DNA of 64,000 bases, from NCBI GenBank assembly GCA_963995525.1, contig OZ023209.1:32980199-33044198 (forward strand), written 5' to 3'. Position numbers and translations under genes: made by a program. This document shows, piece after piece, positions 39,842-53,264 of this stretch; positions within the stretch are counted from its first letter, which is position 1; each line of letters begins with the position of its first letter. Below the pieces are notes generated by a model. The model was not told the origin of the DNA. It was given only the letters and a program-made list of their open reading frames with translations, and ran no database searches. Source of the stretch: Escarpia spicata. Its lineage: Eukaryota > Annelida > Polychaeta > Sabellida > Siboglinidae.

Positions 39842-42800
39842 TGATCATCTATGCTATCACGTGTATGCAGATTCGAGGCTATATTTAGCGGAGATAGATC
39901 GTAGAAATTGGTGGTGCAGAAAAGTTGATAAACAAGTGGAATTACTGATTGATAAGTATTATTCTTGCCTTAATATAATTCATAAAGTTGCAATAAACAT
40001 ATATTGAGTAACATATGTGCTTAAAGTTAGTTAGTTAAAGTACTTTAGAACACCTTAGTATAGTGAGTGATAATAGTGTAACTCACTTAGCCTTAGATAA
40101 GTTGTAAACAAGATTTAACAAACTGTAAGCCAGTACTTACTAGATATTTTGATTAGGTAGCATTGTTGTTAAAATTAAGCAAGGGCGATAGTCGGGCGGC
40201 GTAACCTAAATAAATAAAGCAGCCTAACGTAACGTAAATGATTGTATTTAAATTAGGTCACTACTGGTAATGTTAGCGTTCGTGACAGGATAAATAGTCG
40301 GCTGTGTAATTGAAATTTATAACCCAAAGTGTGCTGTAGTACACAGGAAACAGTCTTTATAAAGACTAAGTTAGTTAAGTTATTAAATAAATTAGATCGG
40401 GATATGGTCCTTGCAAGCGGCAAGTCAAGGCAAAGCGACATTTGGTGTGCGATCACTGCCACAGCTGGGTAGATTTTGCATTGTCTGGCTGTGGGAAGTC
40501 ATGGGCAGAAACCATGGACGAACGATTCACCTTTCAGTACATTGGGTGTTGGAAGGTGGAGTGTCTGCAGAAGGAGATAGTGAAGGGAATGGAGATGGGA
40601 ATTAGCAAGGAGGCTGGTCGAATGGAGAGAGACGACAGGGAGAGAGGTGAGAATACCGCAAGACTAAAGGAGATTAGCAGTGGCAAGAAAACCGAGGAAA
40701 GGAGATTGAGAGGAGGGAAGGTGATTGGAGGGGAAGAAATTGGAAAATCGACAACAGAAAACGTGACAAGCGTGAAGGTGACAAGGAAGAAAGTGACAGT
40801 AGAGAAGGAGGGAGGGAAGATGGGACGGGATAGAAGTAAATGAGATGGGACGAAAGATGAAGGACGAAAGGAAGTGAGAGCAAAGTGAAAGAAGAGAAGT
40901 AAAAAAAGGGACGCTTACAGGAGGAAAGGTGACAAGAGAAAAGGCGACAGGAAAGAATGGATCGGAAGAGAATGTTACAGGAGAGAAGACGACGGGAGGG
41001 GGGGGGGACAACAACTAGACAGATGCAAACCGAAGAAGGAGCTATTCTAAGGCAGTGATTTAGGGGGCAATGAGGAAAGAGAGGGTGTTTATGGGCGACT
41101 CCATTATGAGAAAGACGGACAAGACAATGAGAGAGGGGAAGGACGTCGTTGTTTGTCTAGGGGGGGGGGGGCTAGGATTGAACATATGACAGATAGGGTA
41201 GAGAAGGTATTGGGACATGGCAAGGGGGTCTATACTGGTACATGTAGGAACAAATAATGCAGACAGGGAGGGAACAACTGCGATAGTATAGAAGTATAGA
41301 CAGTTAGTGAGGAAGCTAAAGAAGACAAGAGTTGAACAGGTTATTCTGTCAGGAATTTTGCCAGTAATGGGAAGAAGGGGGGCAAAGTATAGAAACTGCA
41401 AGAGGATGGCGATCAACGCACTAATTGAGCAGATGTATGAAGAAGAGGGGGTGGGATTCGCAGATTTATGGGGATACGTTGTTGGGAGGGAAGATATGTA
41501 CATGAGAGATGGCCTCCATCTTAGTGGAAAGGGAGCAGCAGTTTTCTCAGAGAACCTACTGCGATCTGTTGACAGTGGGACAGGTTGCATATATTTAAAC
41601 TAGATTCGCAGGGGGGACTCACAGAAAAGTCTGAAAATGGAGGCATAGATAAAGACAACACAAATAAATCAGTAAATAACAGTCTGTAAAACTGTTCTGA
41701 AGCTGGATATAAATGTGTTTGTTTAAATGCAAGGAGTATAGTAAACAAAACAAAAGAACTAAACATTATGGTAAAAGATATTGACCCTCATATAATAGGT
41801 ATAACCGAATCCTGGACCACCACCGATATATCAGATGCTGAATTGGGACTGACAGGATATGTAATATTTAGAAAAGATAGAATAGGAAGAAAGGGAAGTG
41901 GAGTTATTTTATATATTAAAGAATCTATCCAGGCTTATGAAATAAAATGAGAAAGAGAAGCAGATTGCGAAGAAGCTGTTTGGTGTAACATAGTTACAGG
42001 AAACTCAACGTTAACAGTTGGGTTAGTTTATCGAAGTCGAAACATAAGCATAGAAGAGAATGAAAAAATACAAAACGCTATAAGGGAAGTAAGCAAACGG
42101 GACTGTATTATTATGGGGGATTTTAACCACGGGCATATACACTGGGAATCTCTACAAAGTATGGGGAGTGAGGACCACAAGTTTTTAGTTTTAGTTCAAG
42201 ATACTTTCCTTTCTCAACACGTGCTAGAACCAACCAAGGGTGAGAATGTGTTAGACATAGTTTTGTCCTCACAGAATGAATTAGTTGACAATGTCAAGAT
42301 ATGTGAGCCACTGGGGAGTAGCGATCACAACCAGATACATTTTACAAATCAACATAAAATCAGAAAGGAATAGTAAAAAGCACTATAGGGGAAATTTCCA
42401 CAAAGGAAGGTATAAGGGCATGAGGAAATATTTTGTAAAGATAGACTGGAATAACACACTGAAAATAAGACACCAACAGAGTACTGGAATATATTAAAGA
42501 GTGAAATTAAGTGCATAGTCCATAAATTTGTACCCTTCAAACAAGGGAAACGTAGAAAAATTAAGTATATACAATTGATGTGGAAGTCATATAGATGTAC
42601 TGGGAATGATGAAGACTACAACAGTTATAAAGAAGCACTTAACCAAGCTACAGCAGAAATTAGAAATTCAAAGAGAAGCTATGAACAACAATTAGCTAGT
42701 AATGTAAAACGTGACAGCAAGAGTTTTTATGCGTATATTCGAAGCAAACAGAACGTTCAAGATAATGTCGGTCCTCTAGAAGATAGTGCTGGAAATATAA

Positions 42801-44535
42801 TATCAGAGGGATTCTTAATGGCAGAAGACCTGAATGAGTACTTTAGTTCAGTGTTTACCAGAGAAGATATTAGTTCACTGCCAGTACCAGAGGCTACGTT
42901 CAAGGGGGCAGATTCATACTATTTAGGACAATTAATTGTAACCCCGGAAATGGTAGCTAAGAAAATATGGGCTATGAAGGATAATAAATCACCTGGAGTG
43001 GATGGAATTCCACCCAAACTGCTATTGGAAATTGTAGAACAAATTAGCGAACCGCTTGCAACAGTTTTCAATTTGTCATTACAAGAGGGAGTAGTTCCTT
43101 TAGAATGGAAAGAGGCAAACATTATACCGTTATTTAAAAAAAGGTTCGAGAAACAAGTCAGAGAACTATAAACCAGTGAGTTTAACATCAGTGATTTGCA
43201 AATTATTAGAAAGACTAATTAAAGATCACATGGTGGATTTTCTTGTTAAAAAAAACTTGATAAACCCATCTCAACATGTGCTTTTTTAAGTAAGGTCATG
43301 CTTAACAAATATGTTATGTTTTTGGAAAACATCACTAAGTGGGTAGGTGAGGGATCACCAGTAGATATCGTCTACTTAGATTTTCAAAAAGCTTTCGACA
43401 AAGTACCACATCAAAGATTACTGCTGAAACTAAAGGCCCATGGCATAGGAAATGGTATAATAAACTGGATAGCACAATGGCTGATTGACAGAAGACAACG
43501 CGTAGTAGTTGATGGGGAGGCTTCAAACTGGACATCGGTATTGAGTGGGGCACCACAGGGATCGGTATTATGACCTATATTAATCTTAATATATATAAAT
43601 GATTTTGATGGTGAAATAACAAGCAAGGTGTTGAAATTTGGGTATGATACAAACGTGTTTAGAAGGATTAAAAGTGATGGAGATAGACAGCATTTACAAG
43701 ATGATCTTGACAGGTTGATCAAATGGTCTGAAAAGTGGCAAACGCTGTTCAATTTTGGGAAATGTAAATGCCTCCACACAGGACATGGGAACGAAGAGGC
43801 AGAATATACAATGGGGGGTACTGTACTAAGTACTACTGTAAAAGAAAAGGACATAGGGTTAACCATTAGTGCTGATATGAAGGTTTAAGAGCAGTGTGGA
43901 ACTGCAGCTTCAAAGGGAAATCAAATCCTTGGATTAACTAGGCCAAACATAACGTATAAGGAAAAAGAGCTAACAATACCGCTGTACAAAACAATAGTTA
44001 GGCCTCATTTAGAATATTATATTCAAGCGTGGAGGCCATATCGCAGGAAGGACATATATATGATAGAAAGAGTGCAGAGGAGAGCAACTAAAATTATACA
44101 AAAACTGAGGGATCTTAGTTACGAAATACGCCGAAAAAATGCGGTTTAACAACACTAGAGACCAGGAGATTGAGAGGAGATCAGATAGAAATTTTTAAAA
44201 TATTGAATGGTTATGAAAATATTGATCGAAATATTTTTTTCTCAGTTAAGAAAGATAGAAGGACTAGATGACATGAAGTTACATTAGCAAAGGAGCAGAG
44301 TAGATTATATATAAGAAAGTTTTCATTTTCAAAAAGGACTATAAATGAATGGAACAGATTATCTGCTGATTGTGTGGGTGCTAGTAGCGTGAATATGTAA
44401 AAAAATAAAATCGACACATACCTCAGACGGGCGGGATACACATAGATAAAAGGGTCGGACTCTCGATAAGCCAAAGGGCTTCCTTGTTCACCTGCCACCT
44501 AGAGTTTATTCTCTGGGTGGCAATCTTGTTAAATC
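39842..44535 (+). pseudogene. LINE B (CR1-type), longer copy with RT
   Basis: Same 5' part as the first copy (PHD-like finger at 40440, esterase at 41090-41603, endonuclease at 41720-42373). It continues past the duplication with the linker and RT: 42575-43171 includes MKDNKSPGVDGIPPKLL and PLEWKEANIIPLFKK; 43298-43573 has DIVYLDFQKAFDKVPHQRLL and SGAPQGSVL; 43628 onward has FGYDTNVF where an FADD-type motif is expected, so one catalytic Asp is lost. A C-terminal block follows (43740-44400). Multiple stops and shifts make it inactive. The 3' end is near 44535, where LINE A resumes. Confidence 0.8.
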
Positions 44536-45775
44536 TGATACGCAATTATATGTGGACTTTCCCCGTGACCAGCCACTTACAATGGCCACCGATCGAATAT
44601 CTCGTTGTACCACCGATGTGAAAGCATTGATGTTTTTCCATAATCTCCTGCTTAACGAGAACAAAACCGAGGTGATTGTCATATCTGCAGAGGACAATCG
44701 GAAACTTGTTCACCCGCCTGTTGACCAAGTCATTGATGTATGTGGCTGTGCTGTTTCGTCGAAGCCGGTTATCCGCGACATCGGCGTTCTACTCGACAAC
44801 ACTATGTCGTCAATAACGAATCAAGTTTGCCAGGTGGCATATTGTCACCTCCGATGCATCGCGTTAATTCGGAAATGTCTTACCACTAATGCCTGCAGAA
44901 CCATTGTGAACGCCTTAGTCATGTCACGTATTGATTATGGCAACGCAGTGTTATATGGTTGGCCGGAGACGCACTTGCGAAAGCTGCAGATGGTACAGAA
45001 TTGCAGCACGTCTCATTACCGGGACAAGGAGACGTGCTGTACCGTCTGCACTGGTTGCTTATACCCCAGCGGATCGAATTCAAGCTGTTACTGCTGGTAT
45101 ATCGTGCAGTGCACCATCTCGGCCCTGCGTACATTTCATCGCTCGTGACATCCTACACGCCGACCAGATCACTTAGATCGGCCGAACAAGGTCTGCTGAC
45201 TGTTCCGAGATATCACCTTGAACATTATGGCCATTCCTTTTCGGTGGCTGGCCCGAACCTGTGGAATGCCCTGCTTCATGCAGTCAGGCATGCAAACTGC
45301 GTTGCCACTTTCAAATCACTCTTAAAGACACACTTATTTCGACAGGCCTTCAAAGAACTCTGCAGTCCGCATCAGTGACATTTGTGCAATGTTGACATTC
45401 GGTAGTTAAATTGCAGTTATTTATTTATTAATTATTTTTTAATTAGCATATTATATGTATTTAGTTAATTTAATTTAAGCACATTATTTATTTTAGGTAT
45501 TTAAACGGCTAATTCATTTAATTTATGTATAATATATACATTTGTAAATATATATATATTTATTTTTATTCAAGTTTATCTAACTGACATTTTATGTAAT
45601 TTTTATATGCTACTTTTAAATCATAATCGTTAACCTTTCTATTCAATATTTGTAATTAATATGTTTTATGTCATTTAATGTATTTTACTTATACTCTACG
45701 ATTGTCAGCGCCTTTGAGCAGATTTGTTATCAGGACACACGGCGCTCTATAAATGCTTTATACTAATAAATAATA
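44536..45775 (+). pseudogene. LINE A, 3' part
   Basis: Resumes right after the YADD position: DTQLYVDFPRDQPLTMAT, then NLLLNENKTEVIVIS, IRDIGVLLDNTMSS and ALVMSRIDYGNAVLYG. A frame change near 45000 leads to LYRLHWLLIPQRIEFKLLLL, YHLEHYGHSFSVAGPNLWNA and FKSLLKTHLFRQAF with a stop at 45378, the usual LINE C-terminus. The AT-rich 3' UTR ends with the hairpin GCGCCTTTGAGCAG...GGCGCTCTATAAAT and an AATAAATAAT tail near 45775. Read together with 16400-17053 and 34610-36129 it is one LINE split into three. Confidence 0.85.
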
Positions 45776-48700
45776 TAGAATTCGTAAGTGCGTCGTTTTT
45801 GACAGACGCTGGACCACCTTTATTCAGACATCACGTGTCGTATCCCATAATGCTTTGGGATAAATGCAAACATGAAGTATGGTGGCTGACATTGGCTGTT
45901 GCTACATTAATGGGTTTATACAAAAACGCTCAAGGGTGCCTGGGTGGCACCCGTTGGATTATTGACCTAGAGGTGTAGAAAGTCACTAAAATGAAAAACA
46001 TAGTGCGGACCCTAATTCACGCTTCACTGGCTAACGCCCGGACTATAGCCGTCCCAATACAAATTGTCTCTTCTATCCCTCACAGATTACCCAAACTGAT
46101 CAAATGTAAAAAAAAACCGAGAAAAGCGATTAATGGTATGATGTCATTGATGTTAATTATGTATATATATATAAGTGTTTCAAAAGTACTTATACCTATG
46201 TTACTTTAAATAACTTAACTGACGGGTTTCCTTATACTTACACCTGTGTGTAGAACACTACGAATAAATGGTTGTGTTATTTAGATGATTAAATATACAC
46301 TTATCAACACATGTCTCGTGAAACGTATCAATACTTTTAATTAGTAAATTATATTTCAGTACGTACTCTTAAATATCATCTTAACTAGAACAAAGAAACT
46401 GGAAATGGTGCATTTCGTGAAATGCAGTCCAGATGGCGTACTTTATGAAATCCAGTCCGTTTGGCGTCATCCTGCTGGCAGCTTGCTTAACATTTAAGAA
46501 TGATTAATATGCTGTAATACATGTTATTCAAACTTGATATCATATTTGATGTTTGTGAAAACATGAATACAGCATGTTTACTTCATGAATTCATAGCAAA
46601 GAATGTATTTAAGGTATTACGCTTATGTTGTCAAAATCTGACGTCAAGCAGTTAGGGAGGTGAGGTATATTTGGGTACATGAATGTGTGGTGTTCAGCAA
46701 CATTGCACAATTGTGTAGTACTGTTCAATAGAAGAATGAATGGAGATAATTTATATATATTATACATGGATTTTGAATATAAATTAAGGTAACTAGCATT
46801 ACTAGGGTACATTTAATATGATGTTGATGACGAAACCGAAATGGATTTTTCGACATGTTCAATGTTTTGTCTCTGGCTTCCGCAAAAATAAAAATATCGG
46901 TACGATATGTGTAGTTATTATTTCTCTCATAATTCCGGATACGTTGATATCAAACTTAGCTTCGTAGCGCATTATCTGCTATTTTTAAGATTTCCAATTA
47001 TGACAAAACAGCCACTCAAAGACGGCCTAGGCCTAGTGGCCTAAATTTAAATCCAATTTTCAGAATGAGGTCAACTGATTTGAGAGGGTTGCCTTCTGGA
47101 TTATTATTCAGGAGGTTTTGAAGTTTAAAATAACACAGCCTGTCACAGGGCAACGAAAACTAACATGAGGTGTCCATTTCGACCCCCGTGCTCCCCGACT
47201 ATATTGAGATATAGTATTCTTGGTCTCGGTAGAATAAAAACAGAACAAGAAGTAAATGTGAAAAACCCTCTAACCAATTTATTATTTTCCTTTCGTTGGG
47301 GTTTTGAAAGCTGACGATACAACCAAGGAACCTATATTTAGGCAGGACGCGTCCCCGGGCGAGCTCATGGTAGTGTACAGTGGGCGTTTTTGTCCGCCAT
47401 TTGGGAGGCTGGTGTGTGCGTCAGTGCACATATGTTCTGGCTTGGTGGAACTCCACAATGGCGCACTAACCGCTCCATTGACGTATTTTTTTAAACGCGA
47501 ACAGCGCGCGCTGAACCGTCTTGTACACGGTCTTTGCTATAACGCTCCATACTTTAGACGTTTAGTTGATGTAGTTATGTTACCAAGTGGTTTGTATGAT
47601 ATCTTCGATGTGACCACTGCTTTAACGTAAAACTTGACATGCATCTTCGGGTACGTAATTGTTTTCTTAGTAGTTTCCTACGAACTTTCATTCAATGGGA
47701 CATGTTTATGTAATATTTTCATATCGTGACGCCGCGGTCCATGCAAGGCTTGGTTACTTTCTCAAAATTCAAATTGGTCATCCTTACCGTAAGCGTTGAA
47801 ATCTCACTGAACCCTTCAGTTCAGGCTTCATTAATGATTAAATACGCCATTAGTCGGATCTATGGATCGCTGGGAATACGGAAAGCCAAAATTAGGATTA
47901 GGGTTAGTTAACCATAATCTTAACCATATCAGTAATACAATTAACCGTTTCGGATTAACTTTATACTGATATGTGGACAATAATCGTGCGTCCAATCGTG
48001 TTTTGCCATTTTTACTAAAACCTGACCAAATTCTTCCGTAAGATATTGATGTGCTAAATCTCGAACACATATTCCTTCCAATGTCTGCAAACGAACTGTT
48101 ACAAAAGTTGTTTTGAGAGAAGTAGTTACGAAAACATAAGGCCGGCGAAATCCAAATCTCGTCGAAGTCGACGAATACGCCTGCGTCACAAAAAGTGGGT
48201 ATACTATAGACGCTGTGTAAATTGACCGCGTGTCACGTGAATTAGTGCAAGAACCCCGCAGTGTATTAAAATAGGCCTAGAGTGTTAGTCTAGATTTATG
48301 TGCCTAGATTTATGACCTGCCCCGAATTTTCCGGTCGTGAGTATACACTGAGTTTCAATACGTTTTAGTATCTAGTACAGAAGGTGACAGCATTAATGTA
48401 CCATAAATCAAGCAAATTGACGATGGTGATGATAACATCATATTTTACTTTTTTTTGCGAAAATATATGCAACTACTTAAATGCTATTCATCACATGAAA
48501 ATTGGCCAACAACCGCATGTACTAGTTGGTTTCACAACCATGTCCATGCGCTGCATCTTACTGTATAACGAGGCTATTCGCTGACACAGGCACTGCCACA
48601 GGCTACAGTAGTACAACTGTCATGTCTCATTACCAATTTGAATTTACAAGTACATGTTTCGACCTTTCGTGAAGCGTTGTTGTTACGTTGCTGTGGTATT

Positions 48701-49073
48701 GGACACGTTTCTGGAAAAACAACTATACTATGTCTATGGCCCTCATATGAGCGTACTATAAATAACTAAGATTGTTTTTATGGTTGCCTACTAGTCTAGG
48801 CCTAGGCTAGGGCCTGGTTTCTAGAAAACGCAATGTGAAAACGATATCTTTGCCTTTTAGATGCGATCAATAATTGAATCAAGGACAAGGAGTTGATCCT
48901 TAATAAGTTAGTTGCGTCATTATAACTGTTTGTCTTATTTTGTTGACATTACATGGATAATTAAGATCTTACAAGATGTTTGTGCAACCAATTATGTATT
49001 GATGCCTGTGCTGCACCGTGCAATTGAGTAAATGTGATATATATTGATGAACTAACACTAGTTTATTGTGTAG
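45776..49073. other. Intergenic, one dispersed repeat
   Basis: No supported gene. ORFs at 45724-45978 and 47304-47630 lack motifs. AT-rich with (TA)n near 46160. A repeat at 47950-48350 is described separately. Confidence 0.4.
47950..48350 (-). repeat. Dispersed repeat, copy 1
   Basis: Homologous in inverted orientation to about 56170-56500. Shared blocks include CCGGCGAAATCCAAATCTCG, ACGCTGTGTAAA.TTG, GTATTAAAATAGGCC and TGCCCCGAAT.TTCCGG.CG. On the minus strand a short frame reads RDLAHQYLTEEFGQVLVKMA; the other copy has a similar frame (RDLVHRYSTERFDKVVVKMQ). Probably a decayed transposon; the coding family is not recognised. Confidence 0.6.
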
Positions 49074-49220
49074 GTGTGCTTTCACCCTTTGGCTTTGTTC
49101 TGGATGTTCACCTGGTGGTGTACCGTCGACACAAAGCCAAAGGCCGCTGTGCTTGACCCCACAAAAATCGGTGAACATATCACGAACATCATGGAGTCCG
49201 CAGGTTTCACAAAATCAAAG
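49074..49220 (+). CDS. Candidate exon a of an unrecognised gene
   Basis: 49 codons, phase 0 at both ends, between TTGTGTAG| and |GTATTC. Reads VCFHPLALFWMFTWWC, then AVLDPTKIGEHITNIMESAG. Exons b and c follow in compatible phase. No family recognised. Could be host or transposon-derived. Confidence 0.35.
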
Positions 49221-49749
49221 GTATTCACCCATATGCCGTTAATAATTTAATATAGTAGCAAAATTAGAAGTCATTTGTGTAACAGTAAGTGTAGTAAGAA
49301 TGTATGTGGCAGTAAAGTTGTGTCTCAGTGAAATAAGGTACCCCAAGAAATGCGACATTGATTGAACCTTTTCTAGTTTTCATCTCAATCCGTGAGATAA
49401 GCTGCCATGTTATATCTGTAAAAGTTTTTTAGGTCCACCTATATTCAATAAAAGTAGTTTGCTTTAAAAAAAATTTGTATTGACCAAATTCACACAAAAC
49501 ATCGTCCATTGAATTATATTATGTTTTAGGTCTAAGTACTGTAAAAGTGGTATATTTGAAAAGAGTAATGAATTGTATTAAAATACCTTGTTTTCAACGT
49601 AAATACACCACGTGCTTTACCAGTGACATACGTGATATTTAGATACATGTCAGATAATTACATAAGAATCTCTAAAAACGCTTCCTTTATAAAATGTGTA
49701 CTTATGTGTTTATATATATATATATATAACAATTTAACATGTGTTGCAG

Positions 49750-49815
49750 GATGCAATTCAATCACGACTAAAACTGACTGCTGGCTCATTTGAAGGTAGT
49801 AAAGAAGTAGAATTG
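49750..49815 (+). CDS. Candidate exon b
   Basis: 22 codons, phase 0 at both ends, between GTGTTGCAG| and |GTGAGT, both strong sites. Reads DAIQSRLKLTAGSFEGSKEV. Confidence 0.4.
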
Positions 49816-50022
49816 GTGAGTGTACCATTGCATAATACCATTTTGTGCAGAGGTGTATGCACGTATCTCTTATCTCGCAGTTCAGCACAGTTCCGAGAAA
49901 TAAATGTTAATCTGAGTCCTGTTCTGTCTCTTCTAAATCATTCCCTCCATTTATTCCATTTCTTAACCAAAGCTTGAAATGTCGATTCATGCTTATAATA
50001 ATGTTGTTGTTCTTGCTGTAAG

Positions 50023-50098
50023 AATGGACGTTCACTTCCATCATCATCTGGCTACATGCTTCAGAACATCTCTCGATCGAACGAGAAGCACAGAGGAG
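50023..50098 (+). CDS. Candidate exon c
   Basis: Follows GCTGTAAG| and ends at AGAGGAG|GTGTTG. Reads NGRSLPSSSGYMLQNISRSN. Starts in phase 0 with exon b. Weak donor; moderate support at best. Confidence 0.3.
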
Positions 50099-51049
50099 GT
50101 GTTGTCGTATTATACAAATGCGGCGTGACAATTAATTTCGAACAGCACGTTTACTCACTCCAAGCGCATGGACTGTTCGGTCATTTCCTAAGGTGTCAAT
50201 ATGAGATTGTGAATTATTTATTGTCCGCCTCCCTCTAAAAGGAACGGTTTAAGAGCAGTGTCTTTTTCGATTAATTGAATTCGTACTTAGAAAGATTTGT
50301 CTTTATAACAAAAAGTATATAGGGGAGACCAGGGCAAAGCGTCCCTTGATCAAAGTGGACCACACCATTTAAGCTCAGACCAGTTGCATCATATAACGTT
50401 GATGTGATAAAAACATTAGTTGATATCATCACTGCTTGGGTGCACAACCATCGCACGCTAAATCAGTCGCCAACTTTACGTTGTGGCGGTAAGTCGCTTT
50501 TAGTGTATTCTTTTGTTGCGATTTTGTTGTTGTTTTTGGAATGCTTTTCTTAGTCGTATATATCACAAATATTGGAAACGCTTGTACGCGTGTAATCTGC
50601 TACATGTATGTTAAGGTAAAACTAAGTTATGAACAATGTTCGCGGAGTAGCATATGGTAATGGCTTACATTTGTTACAACAGTGAATGTGGGGCAAAGTG
50701 GATAGGGCATAGTGGACAGAAATATTTGTGTTCACTTAGCCACATGCTTTTTGCGTTACATGGAGTAGTAAGTAATTAAAAATACGAAATACGTAAAAGT
50801 GGACATCAGAAGTTGCAATGGGGAGTAGTTATGGGCAATACCCCCCGATACTTCACCTTTATAAACCCAGTCCGCCACGTTTGAGGGAATTTGCAGTATT
50901 TATTAAAAGTAATTTTGTTTCTTTTATAGCTAATGGATTATTCATTAGTTATTATTATTTAGTATATATTGTTGTTTAATCAAGTACACTAAATAATTAC
51001 AGCATTACAAGTGGACATTTAGTAAATAAAAAAATGTATGGTCGAAATT

Positions 51050-52470
51050 AGATTGCGGATGTTATTGCTTACAAGAACAACATTCAGAGTGTCAGACGAA
51101 GGGCGAAGTGGGGGGCCTCGAGAAAGGTAAGAGATGCATCAAGAAAGGGCCTTATACGCCATAAACCTGTGTTTTCTGAGGAAGAGGAATAATAACCGTG
51201 CGACCATATTCTTGAACTTGAATCTAGGATGTTTGGATTGTGGATAATTTACCTGAGATTTTAGCGTTTCAATTTGCAGAGAAGAATGATATACCACGCC
51301 CATTTATTATAGAAAGCGAACTTCAGCCTCTTGACAGAACCTTCGTACTGCCACCAAGCACATATTTTTGATAATTCCAAAACATATGGCTTAGAAATCA
51401 TCATGGAAAAGTCAACACACCCTACCAGATGGGAGAACGTGTTGGAGCGGCATACGAAAAGTCAGCGACAATGCGAACACCTATCAAAGGATTCGCCATC
51501 ACTGGAATCTACCCAGGAAACGGATTTGTTTTTGATGACGAAGATTTTGCAGCGTCACAAACTACATATCTACCTCACCCTAGTTCGGCAAATAGCTGTA
51601 GTATTTCCTCTCTAACGACATCGCAATTGGCAACGTTCTGCCTGCTACAGTTTCCGCAGACCATCACTTGGAAACAATCATAATTTCAGCTACCACGGTC
51701 CCCACGAATCTTGAAGTATAATGCGGCAGTGGTGCGTCGTACACTCGTTGTTCCACGGAATGTGGCATTACAAACGACGTTAGCCAACCTACTCCTGACC
51801 GAAACGACCATAATGTGGCAGCTGGCAGTGTTCTACAAATACCAGGCATCGCGAGTGAAGCAGCTTATTCCACATTGTATGGAACATAGCGTGGTGATAT
51901 GGTGATATAATGGACACCGAACATCCAATAGCATCCAAATCGTATGTCTTCTCACGCGGATATTGTTCCAATCCCCCAAATCAACCAATGCACTGTGGGA
52001 AAGCAAGGCCCTAAAAGAGGAACAACCTATGTGATAACTGGAACGTCTTATAAGGAGGAATTAGAAAAGGAATTTCGCATCAGAGAAGAACAAAAAAAAT
52101 TGCAGAAGCTAATGCAAACTGAGAAACTGTAGAACGCATTAGCAAAGAACAAGAAAGTCAACGGTGATGACGCAAAAGCGACACCCAAACCTGAACCTAG
52201 CCATAATAAACAAAGGCGATCAAGAAGGCTGTTTCAGCATCATGACATTGAACAGGAAGAAGATGTGTTGTGCTTGTATTGTACCTCGCCGTTTTCTCAA
52301 ACCAAACCGAACGAGACCTGGTCATGCTGTGTATTTTGCTATTAATGAGCCCACGATGCATGCAGCGGCGTCGGTGACGATGACGAACATGCGTTTGTGT
52401 GTGATTGTCTGTATGTGTATGACATACTTTGATTTGAAATTCGGTGCATCCCAGTACCCGGTGCACTGAA
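51050..52470 (+). pseudogene. Tigger/pogo-like transposase remnant
   Basis: C-terminal part of a pogo/Tigger DDE transposase in several frames. A block near 51340-51370 has QAHIFDNSKTYGLEI, matching the stretch after the second catalytic Asp. The next frame (51429-51683) has GERVGAAYEKSATMRTPIKG and ITGIYPGNGFVFDDEDFA, the typical TGIyP..vF.deDF motif. Later, 51990-52131 has GPKRGTTYVITGTSYKEELE and a Lys/Glu-rich helix ending in a stop. The N-terminal HTH and full catalytic set are not intact. Terminal repeats were not identified. It may separate the candidate exons on either side. Confidence 0.65.
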
Positions 52471-53090
52471 ATAATAGTTATTTGTTTTAAATAATTTATT
52501 TAAATTATGATCACGACGTAATGACACAATGAACTGGACTAACGTTTGTCAACGTGACGTAACTAGGTGTGGAGCCTTTGGTAAGATCGATTGTGTGATC
52601 GATAAGATCGATTGTGATCAATTGTTAATTGTAATTCTGTTTAATTCCGACTTTTTGTATCTGTTTTACATGACTATTGCACTAAGATATGTTGTTTATA
52701 CAAAAAACGTAGAGTACCTAATTTTACTGTGTCGATTTTATTACAATGACCATGATATTTATTGTAGTATATTAACCCATAAAAACTTACGTGGCTTGCT
52801 CTTGGTTGGTGTACGAGTGTTCTAGCTGTGGCTACAACACTGACCCTGTCGTTGGTGCACGTGGAAAACTTGTGCTGTCGTGGATCGTGTGGCGTCGTCC
52901 ATGATGTCGACCCGCCTATATATAGTTAGTTGTGCAGTGTTGTGTGAAGGGGTAAATGGTGTGTGTGGTGAGAATGTGCAGAGCTGCCGACTGGTGACTA
53001 TCACAACTGCTTTGGTATATTCGACTTTGTTCATGGGACTCCATAGTTATATTACAGGTATGCCAATATTCTGTTTTATTCCCTTAACAG

Positions 53091-53264
53091 GTAGCACAAA
53101 ACATTGGAAAACTTACATCTTCCGAACGTAAAGCGAAGTGTACAGAGACGGCACGCGAGGCCATTTTAAACTCGTACAGCAGTTATACGAATACGAGTAT
53201 CTTCAAAATGTGCGATCAATATGATATCAAGAAACTCAGGAAAATCCCGTTATTTCAACGTAAG
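53091..53264 (+). CDS. Candidate exon d
   Basis: 58 codons, phase 0 at both ends, between CCTTAACAG| and |GTATGT. Reads NIGKLTSSERKAKCTETARE, then YDIKKLRKIPLFQRK. Charged and helical, no family recognised. The clean splice sites and open frame are the only support. Confidence 0.4.

Larger units (their letters stand above)
35185..42610. repeat. 3713-bp tandem duplication
   Basis: Segment 35185-38897 repeats as 38898-42610. The copies differ at only a few bases (for example C/A near 38150 versus 41863, T/C near 37707 versus 41420) and in the lengths of two G runs. The junction is ACTGGGAAT|ACC|GATACCAAAG with three filler bases. The unit joins part of LINE A with part of LINE B, so it arose after both insertions. 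Confidence 0.95.
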
